64,000 bases of DNA from positions 7,250,501 to 7,314,500 of the forward strand of contig NZ_JACHNC010000001.1 of assembly GCF_014205215.1 (NCBI RefSeq). Reading direction: 5' to 3'. Below, one piece after another: positions 1 to 8,538 of the stretch. Source of the stretch: Actinoplanes lobatus (GTDB lineage: Bacteria > Actinomycetota > Actinomycetes > Mycobacteriales > Micromonosporaceae). The notes below the pieces were generated by a model. It searched no databases. It had not been told where the DNA came from and saw only the letters and a list, made by a program, of their open reading frames with translations. The position numbers and the translations under genes were made by a program. The first letter of the stretch is position 1, and the number at the start of each line of letters is the position of its first letter.

Positions 1-2
1 GC

Positions 3-458
3 GACGGGTTCGACTTCCTCGGCTTTCACATCCAGTGGCAGCGCAAGCGAGGCTCGAACCGCTGGCATGTGTATACGTTCATCGCCGCCCGGCCGATCCG
101 GTCGCTGAAGGCGAAGATCCGAGCACTGACCCGCAGGACATCACAACAGGACCTGAGATCCGTGCTGACCAGGCTCAACCAGGTCACGCACGGCTGGGCC
201 AACTACTTCCGGCACGCCGTCGCCAAGCACACCTTCCACACCCTGGACCGGTTCGCCTGGCAACGGCTGATCACGATGCTCATGCACCGACACCGCTGGA
301 ACTGGAAGGCCGTCCGCAAGCAGTTCACCACGCCGACCGGCAGGTGGCTGCCCATCACCGCGGACGGGACCGCGCACCAGCCGATCGCGGCCACCCCGGT
401 GACCCGCTACCGGCAACGCACGATCCCCAACCCTTGGCCCACACCCGACAACGCCTGA
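3..458 (+). CDS. Group II intron reverse transcriptase/maturase, C-terminal part (5' end outside window)
   Basis: The window opens inside this gene. The visible 151 residues start with DGFDFLGFHIQW, the junction between the end of the reverse-transcriptase thumb and the maturase (GIIM/domain X) region, and continue with the usual QVTHGWANYFRHAV block, in which the maturase contacts its intron RNA. The family protein splices and mobilises its own intron by target-primed reverse transcription. The stop at 456-458 lies only 16 bases before the intron's domain V, the normal arrangement for an ORF in domain IV. Nothing in the visible part is broken; the catalytic YxDD motif would lie upstream of the window. 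Confidence 0.9.
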   Translation, partial: DGFDFLGFHIQWQRKRGSNRWHVYTFIAARPIRSLKAKIRALTRRTSQQDLRSVLTRLNQVTHGWANYFRHAVAKHTFHTLDRFAWQRLITMLMHRHRWNWKAVRKQFTTPTGRWLPITADGTAHQPIAATPVTRYRQRTIPNPWPTPDNA

Positions 459-474
459 CGACAGCAACCGTGGA

Positions 475-570
475 GAGCCCGTTGCGCGGAGACGCGCACG
501 GCGGGTTCGGCGAGCGGCCTGGAGAAACGGACCAGCGGCAACGCGGCACCGCGCTCCAGGCCGACTCAAC
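475..570 (+). ncRNA. Group II intron 3' end (domains V and VI)
   Basis: Bases 475-508 form a 34-nt hairpin with outer arms GAGCCCG and CGGGTTC, an inner stem capped by a GAGA (GNRA-type) tetraloop, and a two-base bulge on the 3' side. Length and shape match catalytic domain V exactly. It is followed by a second hairpin with 10-bp arms CGGCCTGGAG (515-524) and CTCCAGGCCG (554-563), fitting domain VI. The intron should end within a few bases of 566-570, where AC dinucleotides occur. The exact splice site is inferred. Confidence 0.82.
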
Positions 571-603
571 TAGTCAGGCGCCCGTACGCTCGAAGCACGA
601 TCC

Positions 604-1254
604 TTATGGCCGGATATGTTCCTCGCGGGTGTTGTCCGCCCAGCCGAGCACCCCGATGGCCCCACACTCCGTCGCGACTGCCGTCGCTTCGTCGAGCAGT
701 CGCTCGGCTTCGTCTGAACGACCGTCCCGATAGGCCAGGTCCGCCAGCGCCACCAGCCCGGCCGCTACCCCCGCCGGGAAATCGAGCTCCCGGCGGAGCG
801 CTACCGACTCCTCCAGCAGGAGGCGCGCCGTGGCGTGATCCCCGGCCATGCCCGCCGCGAAGCCCAAGTGCCGCACCGCGTAGGACAGTGTCAGCCGATT
901 GTCGGTCGCCCGGGCCAGGGTCGCAGAGCGCTGCAGGTGCGGGTGCGCCGCATCCCCGTCCTCGCGCACAACCTGGTGGAAACAACCCAGCCAGAACTCC
1001 GCCTCGGCCAGCGCGTGGTCGTCGCCGAGCGCGGCGTACAGCTCGGCGGCCCGCTCGAAGGCGACCAACTCGCGCGGGTCCTCCCGGCGGTCACGGAGGA
1101 ACGCCGCGTGCAGAACCCGACCCCGCGCCAACGCCAGGTCGGCTTCGAGGCTGTCTAACTGCCCGGTCGCGGCCCGTACCGCTTCAGGATCGCCGTTGAA
1201 GGTGGCGGCGTGGTAAAGCTCAGCTGCTCGTTGGAGTCTGGGATCTTGCGACAT
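604..1254 (-). CDS. TPR-like helical repeat protein, unknown function
   Basis: A 216-residue soluble protein built almost entirely of helix pairs with tetratricopeptide spacing: for example AAELYAALGDDHALAEAEFWLG near residues 70-90, ARLLLEESVALRRELD near 143-158 and AERLLDEATAVATECG near 182-197. TPR repeats usually bind peptides, but no partner or enzyme domain is visible. Proteins like this are common in actinomycetes as free-standing relatives of the TPR tails of regulators. It stands alone, reading back towards the group II intron. The ATG at 1252-1254 is the first good start in the frame. Function unknown. Confidence 0.68.
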   Translation of the reverse strand: MSQDPRLQRAAELYHAATFNGDPEAVRAATGQLDSLEADLALARGRVLHAAFLRDRREDPRELVAFERAAELYAALGDDHALAEAEFWLGCFHQVVREDGDAAHPHLQRSATLARATDNRLTLSYAVRHLGFAAGMAGDHATARLLLEESVALRRELDFPAGVAAGLVALADLAYRDGRSDEAERLLDEATAVATECGAIGVLGWADNTREEHIRP

Positions 1255-1441
1255 TGCCCAAAGCTAGCGCAAGCCCGCCCGGCCGTGGCACCCGTCGATG
1301 AATGCAGCCGGCCCGCTGGGTCGCGCGGAGGCTGGACGTGCAGGTAGCGGCAGTCGTCCTCGGTCAACGGGGGATCTGAACGGGCACCTGGTGGCGCTAC
1401 ATCGCGACGTTAGCGGACGGCAGCCGGCAGACAAACATGAC

Positions 1442-1497
1442 TGGCAAAACCCTTGCCAGGACAAGTTCGCTGGCACGCGGACACACTTCGTTGGCAA
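1442..1497. repeat. Cluster of TTGCCA/TGGCAA boxes in a gene-free gap
   Basis: The gap 1255-1634 has no convincing gene. Within it are a perfect inverted repeat TGGCAA-N5-TTGCCA (1442-1458) and two imperfect direct repeats of the form GGACA...TTCGyTGGCA (1459-1475 and 1479-1496). Such spaced boxes resemble transposase-binding sites at transposon ends, and a decayed tnsA/tnsB pair begins 860 bp downstream, but that link is inference. Confidence 0.4.
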
Positions 1498-1634
1498 AGG
1501 ACAGGACCGGTTTTGCGCCGATCCTGGGTGTCCCGTCCTGCTTGAGTTGGTGTTGTCTCGCTCGAGTTGGTTCGATCTGCGGTTTCCTCTCGCTCAAGTT
1601 GCTCTCGGGCTGTCGTCGTCTGGAGCTTGTGTTC

Positions 1635-2201
1635 TCAGCCGTCCTTGCGCAGGTAGAGGTCGCGTAGCAGGCAGATTTCCGCGCCGTGGTGGATGACTTC
1701 GCGGTGGATGTGCATGACGAGCCTGGCCATCGGGACGTCCGCGTACTGAGGTGGGGAGAGCTTGCCCTGAGGCTGGATGAGACCTGCCGTGCCGAGGTTG
1801 CGTACGTCCCGGACCCAGGCATCGTGACCTTCGTCGAGTTGACGCAATGCCGTTTCGGCGGTTCCCGCGTAGTCGATGACATGTTGACCGTGACCGGTCC
1901 AGGGTTGGTCGAAGTGGAACGCGTCCGGAGGCCCGAGCACGGCAATGAGATGTGCCAGCCGCCAGGCGATCGTGGTGACGGGTTCACGATCGTACGGCGG
2001 TGGGGCGTAGTCCATCGTGAAGTCGCCGGCGCCGAGCGGCATCGGCGCTGTGCTCTCAGCGCGGCGAGTCAAGGTCCAGCAGTCGCGGGCCGGCTGCCAG
2101 AAGTACTCGTCGTCGGTCAGGCCGTCCAGCCGGGGCCGGAGCTGGTTGTCCCAGTGCCACTCGAGCTGGTCGAGCAGTTCGGCGTTCCAGTCGATGTCCA
2201 C
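1635..2201 (-). CDS. DinB-superfamily protein
   Basis: A 188-residue four-helix DinB-fold protein. The N-terminus (WNAELLDQLEWHWDNQLRPRL, then a W-P-R-x-C-W-T motif) and two histidine clusters, RLAHLI near residue 85 and HIHREVIHHGAEI near 165-177, are those of the DinB/maleylpyruvate-isomerase-like superfamily, in which histidines bind a metal and many members are thiol (mycothiol or bacillithiol) S-transferases. The substrate cannot be read from the sequence. It is monocistronic, with no partner gene. The ATG at 2199-2201 gives the normal family length. Confidence 0.8.
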   Translation of the reverse strand: MDIDWNAELLDQLEWHWDNQLRPRLDGLTDDEYFWQPARDCWTLTRRAESTAPMPLGAGDFTMDYAPPPYDREPVTTIAWRLAHLIAVLGPPDAFHFDQPWTGHGQHVIDYAGTAETALRQLDEGHDAWVRDVRNLGTAGLIQPQGKLSPPQYADVPMARLVMHIHREVIHHGAEICLLRDLYLRKDG

Positions 2202-2356
2202 GCTTAGACATTAGAGATCGGGTTCCACCCGGGCAGCCGGTCCCCCGGTTGTTGAAGGTGCCGGCCGAGTGTCGCCGGCGGGTGACGGCTGGCTCTCTAT
2301 GGGTTGATTACCCTGGCTCCGGCAGGATCGTTCGGGTCTGCGGCGTTGTTTTCAGT

Positions 2357-3205
2357 ATGGTGACTGCGGCGCCTGTTTCCGTTGCGGATAAGGGGTTCGA
2401 CGTCGAGTTCCTGGAGCCCGGCGGGGTGCTCCGGCGGGCAGATCTGTCGACGTGTTGGGGCGTGCGATTCGAGGACGTGCCGCCGGTGCGCTCGTTCCCC
2501 TCGCTGCGAGGCCAGGCTCATTTTCCCGGGTTGCGGTAGTCGGCTACCTCAGGGCGGCATGTGGGGTATGAGTCCTGGTTGGAGCGTGACCACGCGATGC
2601 TGCTGGACTTCGACCCTGAGGTGGTCGGGTATTCGTCCCAGCCGTTCTGGCTGCGCTGGCATGACGGGTGCCGTCGGCGGCATGCCCCGGACTTCTTCGT
2701 CCGGTTGATCGACGGCACGGGTGTGGTGGTCGATGTCCGCGCCGATGACCGGATCGAGGTCGAGGACGCCGAGGCGTTTGCGGCGACCGAACGAGCGTGC
2801 GCGCAGGTGGGCTGGAGGTTCCGGCGGGCCGGTGTCCTGGATCCGGTGTTCGCGGCGAACGTGCGTTGGTTGGCGGGCTATCGCCATCCCCGGTGTTACC
2901 GATCGGCGGTCGCGGCCCAGTTGCTGGAGGTGTTCTCGCAACCGCGCGGCTTGTTCGACGGGGCGGAGGCCGTGGGTCAGAGGCTGGGGGTGCTGCCGGT
3001 GCTCTTTCACCTGATGTGGTTGCGGATGCTGGTCACGGACCTGCAGTCGGGGTCGTTGGGGCCGGCCAGCGTTCTGGTCACGGCGGTCAGGTTCGATGAG
3101 CCGCGCCCGGCCCGGGGTGTTACGGGTCGGAGACCGGGTGTGTCTGGAATCGGTGGTCCGCACGGTGGTCGGGTTTGCCGGCACGACGGTGCTGCTCGCG
3201 GATGA
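2357..3205 (+). pseudogene. tnsA-like transposase endonuclease with an in-frame stop
   Basis: Read through one stop, this frame gives a TnsA-like heteromeric transposase subunit. After VRFEDVPPVRSFPS and GQAHFPGL comes a TAG at 2537-2539 where relatives have Trp (TGG to TAG is one change); then, in the same frame, GYESWLERDHAMLLDFDPEVVGY, then RRHAPDFFV and DGTGVVVDV, the catalytic core of the restriction-enzyme-like fold. In this family TnsA cuts the 5' ends of the element while the TnsB-type partner cuts the 3' ends. The 3' end of the frame overruns the start of the tnsB-like gene, so the native stop also seems lost. Translation from an internal start after the TAG is possible but would lack the N-terminus. 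Confidence 0.78.
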
Positions 3206-4182
3206 GCACGGCTCGGTGATCACCCCGGATCTCAGCTTGGTCTGCTCGCGCGGCGTCTTCGAACCGGCACTTCACCAGGTCGGCAGGGGGTTGGCGTCGG
3301 GGCTGTTGGCGGACGTCGCGGCGCCGGCAGCGGAACGGGCTCGCTGGTGGGAGCGACACGTCGTCCTGGAGGTGATCACGGGCCGTGACCCGGGCGGGGC
3401 GGCACCTCGGCCGGAATACGCTCCGCAGAGTCACTCGATGGCCGACCGGGAAGCGGCCAAGGCCGCCGAGTTGAGCCATGACGGGGACAGCGTCAGCGCT
3501 TTCACGGTGCGCCGCAAACGGCAGCGTTACGAGACCCGCGGGCTGGCGGGGTTGGTGGACGGCCGGTCGAGCCGCGTCAGGCCGCCGCACGGCCGCACGG
3601 ATCCCCGCGTCGCCGAGGAGCTACGGCGGGTGATCGACGCTTCGACGGACTCGGCGTCACGGACGGTGGAGTTCTTCCGATGGAAGGTCGAGCAGCAACT
3701 CACCGCCGCGCACGGGCCCGGCGAGGTGACGATGCCGTCGAGGGCGGCGTTCTACCGGCTGTTCGACCGGGTCACCGCGGGCCGGCACGTCACCGGGTCG
3801 GCGCGGACCCGGCGGGCGGAGGCGGCCAAACCGGACGGCCCGTTCGGGGTTTTCTCCCCGGTGCGGACTGGTGAGCTGATGCAGATTGACTCCACGCCGT
3901 TGGACATCGCGGTCATGCTGGACGACGGTGTCGTCGGACGCGTCGAGCTGACGGGCCTGATCGATGTCGCGACCAGGACGGTGACCGCGGCGGTGCTGCG
4001 TCCGACCACCAAGTCGGTGGACGCCTCGCTGCTGCTGGCGCGGACGGTCACGCCGGAGCCGATGCGTCCCGGCTGGCCCGACGCGTTACGGATGTCGCGG
4101 TCGGTGCTTCCGCACCGGCACCTGCTGACGCTCGACGAACGGCTGCAGCATGCGGCGGCCCGGCCGGTCATCGTCCCCGAAC
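3096..4182 (+). pseudogene. tnsB/TniA-like DDE transposase, truncated at the catalytic core
   Basis: Starts with the typical small N-terminal domain (LRVGDRVCLESVVRTVVGFAG) and a helix-turn-helix part (AFTVRRKRQRYETRGLAGL), then enters the RNase-H-like integrase core at MQIDSTPLD, which supplies the first catalytic Asp, followed by DVATRTVTAAVLRPTTKSVD. Homology stops near 4182, just before the second Asp block, and the frame runs on into unrelated sequence. The enzyme would therefore lack the second Asp and the Glu and cannot be active. No TnsC-type ATPase follows; a tniQ-type fragment lies at 7.0-7.6 kb on the other strand. Confidence 0.78.
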
Positions 4183-4371
4183 TCCGCGAACAAACCAGCC
4201 GGACCGGTCCTGCGGCGATCCTGGGAGAGCCCGTCGCTTCCGATCCGGTCACGCGGCCGCAGCCCTGCGCCGCAGCTATGACGGCTGAGCTTGAGACCCG
4301 GCTCGGCAAGGGACAGGGGGAAGCCCTCACCGAGCCGGGAGCATCATCAACCGGCCGGCCGGAATCGCCGT

Positions 4372-5178
4372 CTACACGCCTACCTGCCGGTACTGCCTCC
4401 AAGCTGCGGAGGCAGCCAGAATCCTGGTCGTCCAGGCATCGGTGCTGCCTGCGCCGATCTCCGCCCACAATCGCGCGTTGGCCTCGGCGAACGCTGTTAC
4501 ACCCGCTGTTGTTACGGTCTGCCAGGCCGGTACCTGGGCCGCCCACCATTCGGCTTGCTCCGGGGTGTGGCCGGCGGCGATCAACCAGCTCACCCAGTAG
4601 GCCGCGTCGAGCCAGGCGGCACCGCGGGTGGCCCAGCCCCAGTCGACGATGCGCGCCTGGCCGTTGTCGACGATGACGTTGGCCGGGTTCAGGTCGGTGT
4701 GCAGCAGGCTGTCACCGGCGAAATGGTGGAGCATGTCTGCGCTGGTGTAGGCGGCGAGTCGCTGCTCGGCCAACCGGAGCGGCGTGTGGGGGCATGGCAG
4801 TTCTCCGATGCGGGCGATGAGCCGAGCGACGGGTACGAGGTCATTCGAACCGGGGGAGTAGTCGGCCTGGTGCCCATCGAGCGCGTCGAAGAGCAGGACG
4901 TCCCAGCCGTCGTCGACGATCCGCGCGATCAGGCCGGCCCCCACCGCATCGACGTGCGGCGCGATTTCAGCCTCTCGTTGTTGGGTCCAAGCCCAGCGAT
5001 GGTCCACCGGTAGCGCCTTGACGAAGGAGTGGCCGCCGGCGGTGTGTAGACGGGCGGCGACAGAGCTGTTGAGTCCCTCGATCGCTGAGTCGGCGTCGGT
5101 GACCAAGCCGACGATCTCGCTGATGCGGTGGCGAATAGCGGCCGGTAGTTGCTGGTAGGCGATTCGTGTGGGCGACAA
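4372..5178 (-). CDS. APH-fold small-molecule phosphotransferase
   Basis: A 268-residue aminoglycoside-phosphotransferase-fold protein. The Brenner motif HTDLNPANV (about residues 160-168) supplies the catalytic Asp, and VDWGWATRGAAWLDAAYW (about 178-195) supplies the metal-binding Asp. The N-terminal lobe has the FVKALP strand-lysine pattern. Members phosphorylate antibiotics, choline-like alcohols or amino sugars, or act only in self-protection, and the substrate here cannot be read. It overlaps no neighbour and lies among transposon remnants, so it may have been cargo (inference). Confidence 0.82.
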   Translation of the reverse strand: MSPTRIAYQQLPAAIRHRISEIVGLVTDADSAIEGLNSSVAARLHTAGGHSFVKALPVDHRWAWTQQREAEIAPHVDAVGAGLIARIVDDGWDVLLFDALDGHQADYSPGSNDLVPVARLIARIGELPCPHTPLRLAEQRLAAYTSADMLHHFAGDSLLHTDLNPANVIVDNGQARIVDWGWATRGAAWLDAAYWVSWLIAAGHTPEQAEWWAAQVPAWQTVTTAGVTAFAEANARLWAEIGAGSTDAWTTRILAASAAWRQYRQVGV

Positions 5179-5318
5179 GACTCTGTTCCTCGGGCGACGG
5201 GAGGCATCCGGACCACCGCGCCCATGGCACGGCGGCGGTCCGGAGCACTCAATCAGTGTGGCGGGTGGTCAGTTGTACGGCCAGCGATGCCTTCGGCGCA
5301 GTGAACCCGGGAGCAGAG

Positions 5319-5705
5319 CCGGACTGGATGGGAACCCTCGACATCGGTGAGTTGCTGGCCCAATACGGGCGGGTGTATCGCGACTTCGCTCGTTCCGATC
5401 GCCGCCACGGCTCCGAGACCGTCCATTGGGTAGACGAGGCGATTACCTCGTTCGAGCCAGACAATGTGCGAAGTTCCGCGCTCAACCTGGTGGGCCTGGC
5501 CAGTGCATACTTCCTGGCCGGAGCGCCAGAACTCGCGCTCGAAGCAGGGCGCAAGGCACAGCGGCTCGCTCCGACACTGACGTCCCGACGGATCGTCGAT
5601 CGCATCGCGAATCTTCGCCGTGATGCCACCGATCACCTGGACAACTGTCCCGTATCGTTGATCATGAGGCGTGAGCAGCTTGCTGAGCTGCGGTGCCTCA
5701 GATAG
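5319..5705 (+). pseudogene. C-terminal remnant of an XRE-type regulator
   Basis: From about DWMGTLDIGELLAQYGRVYRD to NLRRDATDHL this matches the conserved C-terminal TPR-like half of long actinomycete XRE regulators (helix-turn-helix followed by a TPR sensor region). The N-terminal DNA-binding half is missing: upstream the frame enters the promoter side of the divergent APH-type gene with no recognisable HTH. It is best read as a 5'-truncated pseudogene, though a short protein could still be made from the ATG at 5328. Confidence 0.6.
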
Positions 5706-5913
5706 GTGGGACAGGCGGCCAGTTGCCGCGTCTTGCTGATATTGAGGCAACCGTCGGGAATGGCATCCTCTGCGCCGACGCATCTTGTTTGATTGGCGAG
5801 TCCAGGGCTCGATTTGGTGAGGCGGGAGAAGGCGCGGTTGTGGCACGCTGGCCGCGTGTGACGCTGGATCTTGATTTGGTGGTCTTGTCGTACCGGGCTC
5901 CTACAATGCGCCG

Positions 5914-6663
5914 ATGACGAGATTCGTGCAGCAGTCCGACTACACGGGCGCGGAGTTCATCGACCTGTCAATGGCCAGCGCCACCTTCCGCGAGGTTGAT
6001 CTCAGCGAAGCCCGGATGCGTGGCGTGCTGCTGTTCAACGCCGACATCGACGGAGCGATCGACGGGCTACGGATTAATGGCGTGGAGGTCAAGCCGTTGG
6101 TCGAAGCCGAGCTGGATCGCCTGCACCCCGAACGGCTGCGACTGCGGCCGACCACACCCGAGACGGCGCGCGACGCGGTGGACGCCATCGAGGAGCTGTG
6201 GCACGCGACGGTCCGACGCGCGAGCGCGCTGCCGGAGGAAGCCGTCTACAGATCAGTGAACGACGAATGGTCACTCGCCCAAACCCTGCGCCACACGATC
6301 TTCGTCGTGGACGCCTGGTATGGCCACGCGGCAGCCCTTCGCCCGAACCCGTTCCATCCGATCGGCGTGCCCGCATCGTTCACCACCAACGGCGCCGAGT
6401 TCGGCATCGACGAGTCGGCCGCGCCCACCCTCGGCGAAATCCTCGCCGTGCGCGACGAGCGGATCGCCGATCTGCGCGCGTATCTGGCGCAGGTCACGCA
6501 GGAGGAGCTTGACCGAGTGCGGAGGCCCAACACCGCGATCGGCTGCCCTCCACCCGCCGAACGCACGGCGCTTAAGTGCCTGCAAGTCATCGTCAATGAC
6601 CAGTGGGCGCACGTGCAATTCGCCAACCGCGACCTGGCTATCCTGGAACAGGCGTATGCGTGA
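5914..6663 (+). CDS. Pentapeptide-type N-terminus fused to a DinB domain
   Basis: 249 residues. The first 60 have pentapeptide-repeat spacing (YTGAEFIDLSMASATFREVDLSEARMRGV, an A-x-F-x-x layer), and residues 75-245 form a DinB_2 helical bundle with conserved W-S-L-A-Q-T-L-R-H-T and a C-terminal QVIVNDQWAHVQF block. This two-domain architecture is widespread in actinomycetes; its biochemical role is not known, though metal binding by the DinB histidines is expected. The ATG at 5914 follows an untranslated stretch of about 200 bp with no gene. Confidence 0.85.
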   Translation: MTRFVQQSDYTGAEFIDLSMASATFREVDLSEARMRGVLLFNADIDGAIDGLRINGVEVKPLVEAELDRLHPERLRLRPTTPETARDAVDAIEELWHATVRRASALPEEAVYRSVNDEWSLAQTLRHTIFVVDAWYGHAAALRPNPFHPIGVPASFTTNGAEFGIDESAAPTLGEILAVRDERIADLRAYLAQVTQEELDRVRRPNTAIGCPPPAERTALKCLQVIVNDQWAHVQFANRDLAILEQAYA

Positions 6664-6696
6664 TGTTCCACGAGGTGGACTGCTGCTAGACCATCA

Positions 6697-6767
6697 ATTC
6701 TCACGAAGATGTCGCAACCGAAATGTCCGGCGACATGCTCGTGAGAAATTGACATCTTCAGTGAGAA
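6697..6767. repeat. Imperfect inverted repeat, possible transposon end
   Basis: TTCTCACGAAGATGTC near 6697-6712 is mirrored by GACATCTTCAGTGAGAA near 6751-6767, with one extra base. A second nested pair (TCTCACGA / TCGTGAGA) lies inside. It sits exactly between the intact DinB gene and a truncated MFS gene, where a transposon end would have broken the older sequence. No element type can be assigned. Confidence 0.45.
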
Positions 6768-6773
6768 CCTACA

Positions 6774-7031
6774 CTGGTCTTCTTCGCGGGCATGTTCAGT
6801 CCCACCTTCGCGACCTACCGGGTGAACGCCACGGACGACGAGCACATGTCCCGCGTGGTGATGGCCTGGTCGATCACCAACAAGACGGTGCAGCCGGTCT
6901 TCATCGCCGCCGCCGGTTTCCTCGCGGCGGTCACCAGCGCCAGGATCTCGCTGATTGATCTGGCGTGGCCCTGCTGCCCGGGATCGCCTCCCTCCCTTGG
7001 CGAGCCGACGCCGCGGAAGCGCAGCCCATGA
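6774..7031 (+). pseudogene. MFS transporter fragment
   Basis: The frame LVFFAGMFSPTFATYRVN followed by VVMAWSITNKTVQPVFIAAAGFLAA is a late membrane-helix segment of major facilitator drug-efflux-type transporters. Homology runs to about 6953 and then stops; upstream it is cut by the inverted repeat at 6697-6767. Only about 60 of the usual 400 residues remain, so it cannot function. Confidence 0.7.
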
Positions 7032-7043
7032 TCGCCCGGGCGG

Positions 7044-7619
7044 TCATGGGCTGCGGGGTGCGTGGCGTTTCTGGAACCAGCGTAAGAGCGGGTCGCGGGA
7101 GTTGCCCTGCGGGCGGTAGTGGATTCTGAGATGGTCGCTGATGTCGCGCCGGAACTGGCGGAGGTCGTGTTTGGTCGCTCGGCCGGCGGGATGGCGCCAC
7201 CTGGGCATGGCCAGCACGCGGGCGAGATCGACGGTCTCGGGGTAGGTAACGACCGGTGTGATCGGGTCACCCGAGGGCAGCCTGCCGGTCAGCGGGTTGT
7301 GGCCGAGAAACGCGCGGATCAACGGTTTCCGTCGATCATCGTGCAGGCCGTGGCGTGCCCAGAGGGCGGTGATGTGGGCCGCGTCGGCGAATGCGTCGGC
7401 CGTTGTCTGGCGGCCGTAGTGGCGGGCCAACCGGTAGTGACGTCGTTGGGCATGAAGGATGTCGGGCAGGTCGTGGACGTCGTACTGCCTGCCGCGGTGG
7501 CTGCGCCCGGGGAGCCCGAGCCAGATGCGATGGTTCGGGCAGAGCGTCACCTCGTCAGGTTTCCAGGTGACGGCGAAGACGAACGCGTCGCGGCGGACCG
7601 CGCAACGCCAGCAAATCAG
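7044..7619 (-). pseudogene. TniQ-family protein, C-terminal fragment
   Basis: Read leftwards from the junction at 7619, the frame gives ICWRCAV...VTLCPNHRIWLGLPGR, the Cys-x2-Cys...Cys-x2-His zinc-binding block of TniQ/TnsD-type target selectors, then YDVHDLPDILHAQRRHYRLAR and a helical tail to the stop at 7044. The N-terminal part is missing: the frame runs straight into the stop codon of the neighbouring DUF1269 gene. TniQ proteins choose the insertion site for Tn7-like elements. With the tnsA/tnsB remnants at 2.4-4.2 kb this points to one or more decayed Tn7-like transposons. Confidence 0.68.
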
Positions 7620-8101
7620 CTCTGTTCGGCAAGGTCCTCGGCGAGTTCCTTCTCATCGCTCTCGGACAGCGAGGTCTTGAGGATGGTGCCGCCGAAGGGT
7701 TGCAGAGCCTTGGCGAACTTGTCCTCGGTGATCTTCGAAGCCATGATCACGATGGCGGAGTGGCCGGGTTCGACCAGATGCTCGACGCGCTTGCGGAACG
7801 CGGCATCGATTCCCGACTGGTTGAACTTGCCGATGAGCGCGCCCATCGCGCCGCCCAGCAGCGCCATGCCCGGGACGAAGAACAGCAGGCCGAGCAGTAG
7901 GCCGAAGAGCGCACCACCAGAGGCGGACGTTCCGACGACCCGCTGAGGTGTGTCGACGTGAGTCTTACCATCGGCATCGACGTCGACGATGGCCAATCCG
8001 CGCAACTCGACGACGAAATCGTCCTGCAGACGCTGCACCTGCTCATAGGCCTGTCGAGCGGTCTGCGGGTCCTCGTACCCGATGATGATCAGTTCAGACA
8101 T
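7616..8101 (-). CDS. DUF1269 family membrane-associated protein
   Basis: 161 residues beginning MSELIIIGYEDPQTARQAYE, with the typical VELRGLAIVDVDADGKTHV strand region and a glycine-rich hydrophobic hairpin (GALFGLLLGLLFFVPGMALLGGAMGALIGKF, about residues 63-93) that can insert in the membrane, then a conserved C-terminal HSAIVIMASKITEDK. This is the DUF1269 architecture; function is unknown, and relatives often lie near stress genes, as here (a universal stress protein starts 440 bp away, divergently). Confidence 0.88.
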   Translation of the reverse strand: MSELIIIGYEDPQTARQAYEQVQRLQDDFVVELRGLAIVDVDADGKTHVDTPQRVVGTSASGGALFGLLLGLLFFVPGMALLGGAMGALIGKFNQSGIDAAFRKRVEHLVEPGHSAIVIMASKITEDKFAKALQPFGGTILKTSLSESDEKELAEDLAEQS

Positions 8102-8160
8102 TTATCCTCCAAATCGGCATCGGCACGCTCGTCCTAGTCGCGCAGTGCCGGGGAACCCTG

Positions 8161-8214
8161 CCGTCGAGACCGTCGAGACCGTCGAGACCGTCGAGACCGT
8201 CGAGACCGTCGAGG
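8161..8214. repeat. Six tandem copies of a 9-bp unit
   Basis: CCGTCGAGA is repeated six times without a gap, the last copy ending in G instead of A. It lies in the divergent intergenic region between the DUF1269 gene and the stress-protein gene. The unit length is a multiple of three, but there is no convincing gene across it. Confidence 0.95.
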
Positions 8215-8538
8215 GCAGCGGTCAGCCTGATCCGACTCGGTCGCCGTCTCGATGGACCTGACTTCGAAGATCCGCCAACGCCTCCATCCTGCCGGGTCCG
8301 GCGAGGTAAATCTGGTGAATGTGGCCGAAACCGGCGACGATGCGGTCGCGTTGAAACGGGCCGGCTCCGGGACGCCCGCACAGGAAGGTCACCGGCTGTG
8401 ACCAACTGACCGGAGTGGGCGAGCCATCCGTGGCATGCTGCTGGGGGTGGCCCACCACGTCCACCGTGCCGGGCCGTTGCACCCGCTTGGCGCGGGCCGG
8501 GTTCGGATCCGTTGATTCTCTCGCGGGGAGTTCATCAC

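Noticed and set aside
1298..1696. Overlapping open frames in the 1255-1634 gap
   Set aside because: No ribosome site, no family features, and they overlap the 3' end of the DinB gene.
4183..4371. Possible 5' part of a group II intron after the truncated tnsB
   Set aside because: A few stem-rich phrases look intron-like, but no conserved 5' end or domain I elements could be established.
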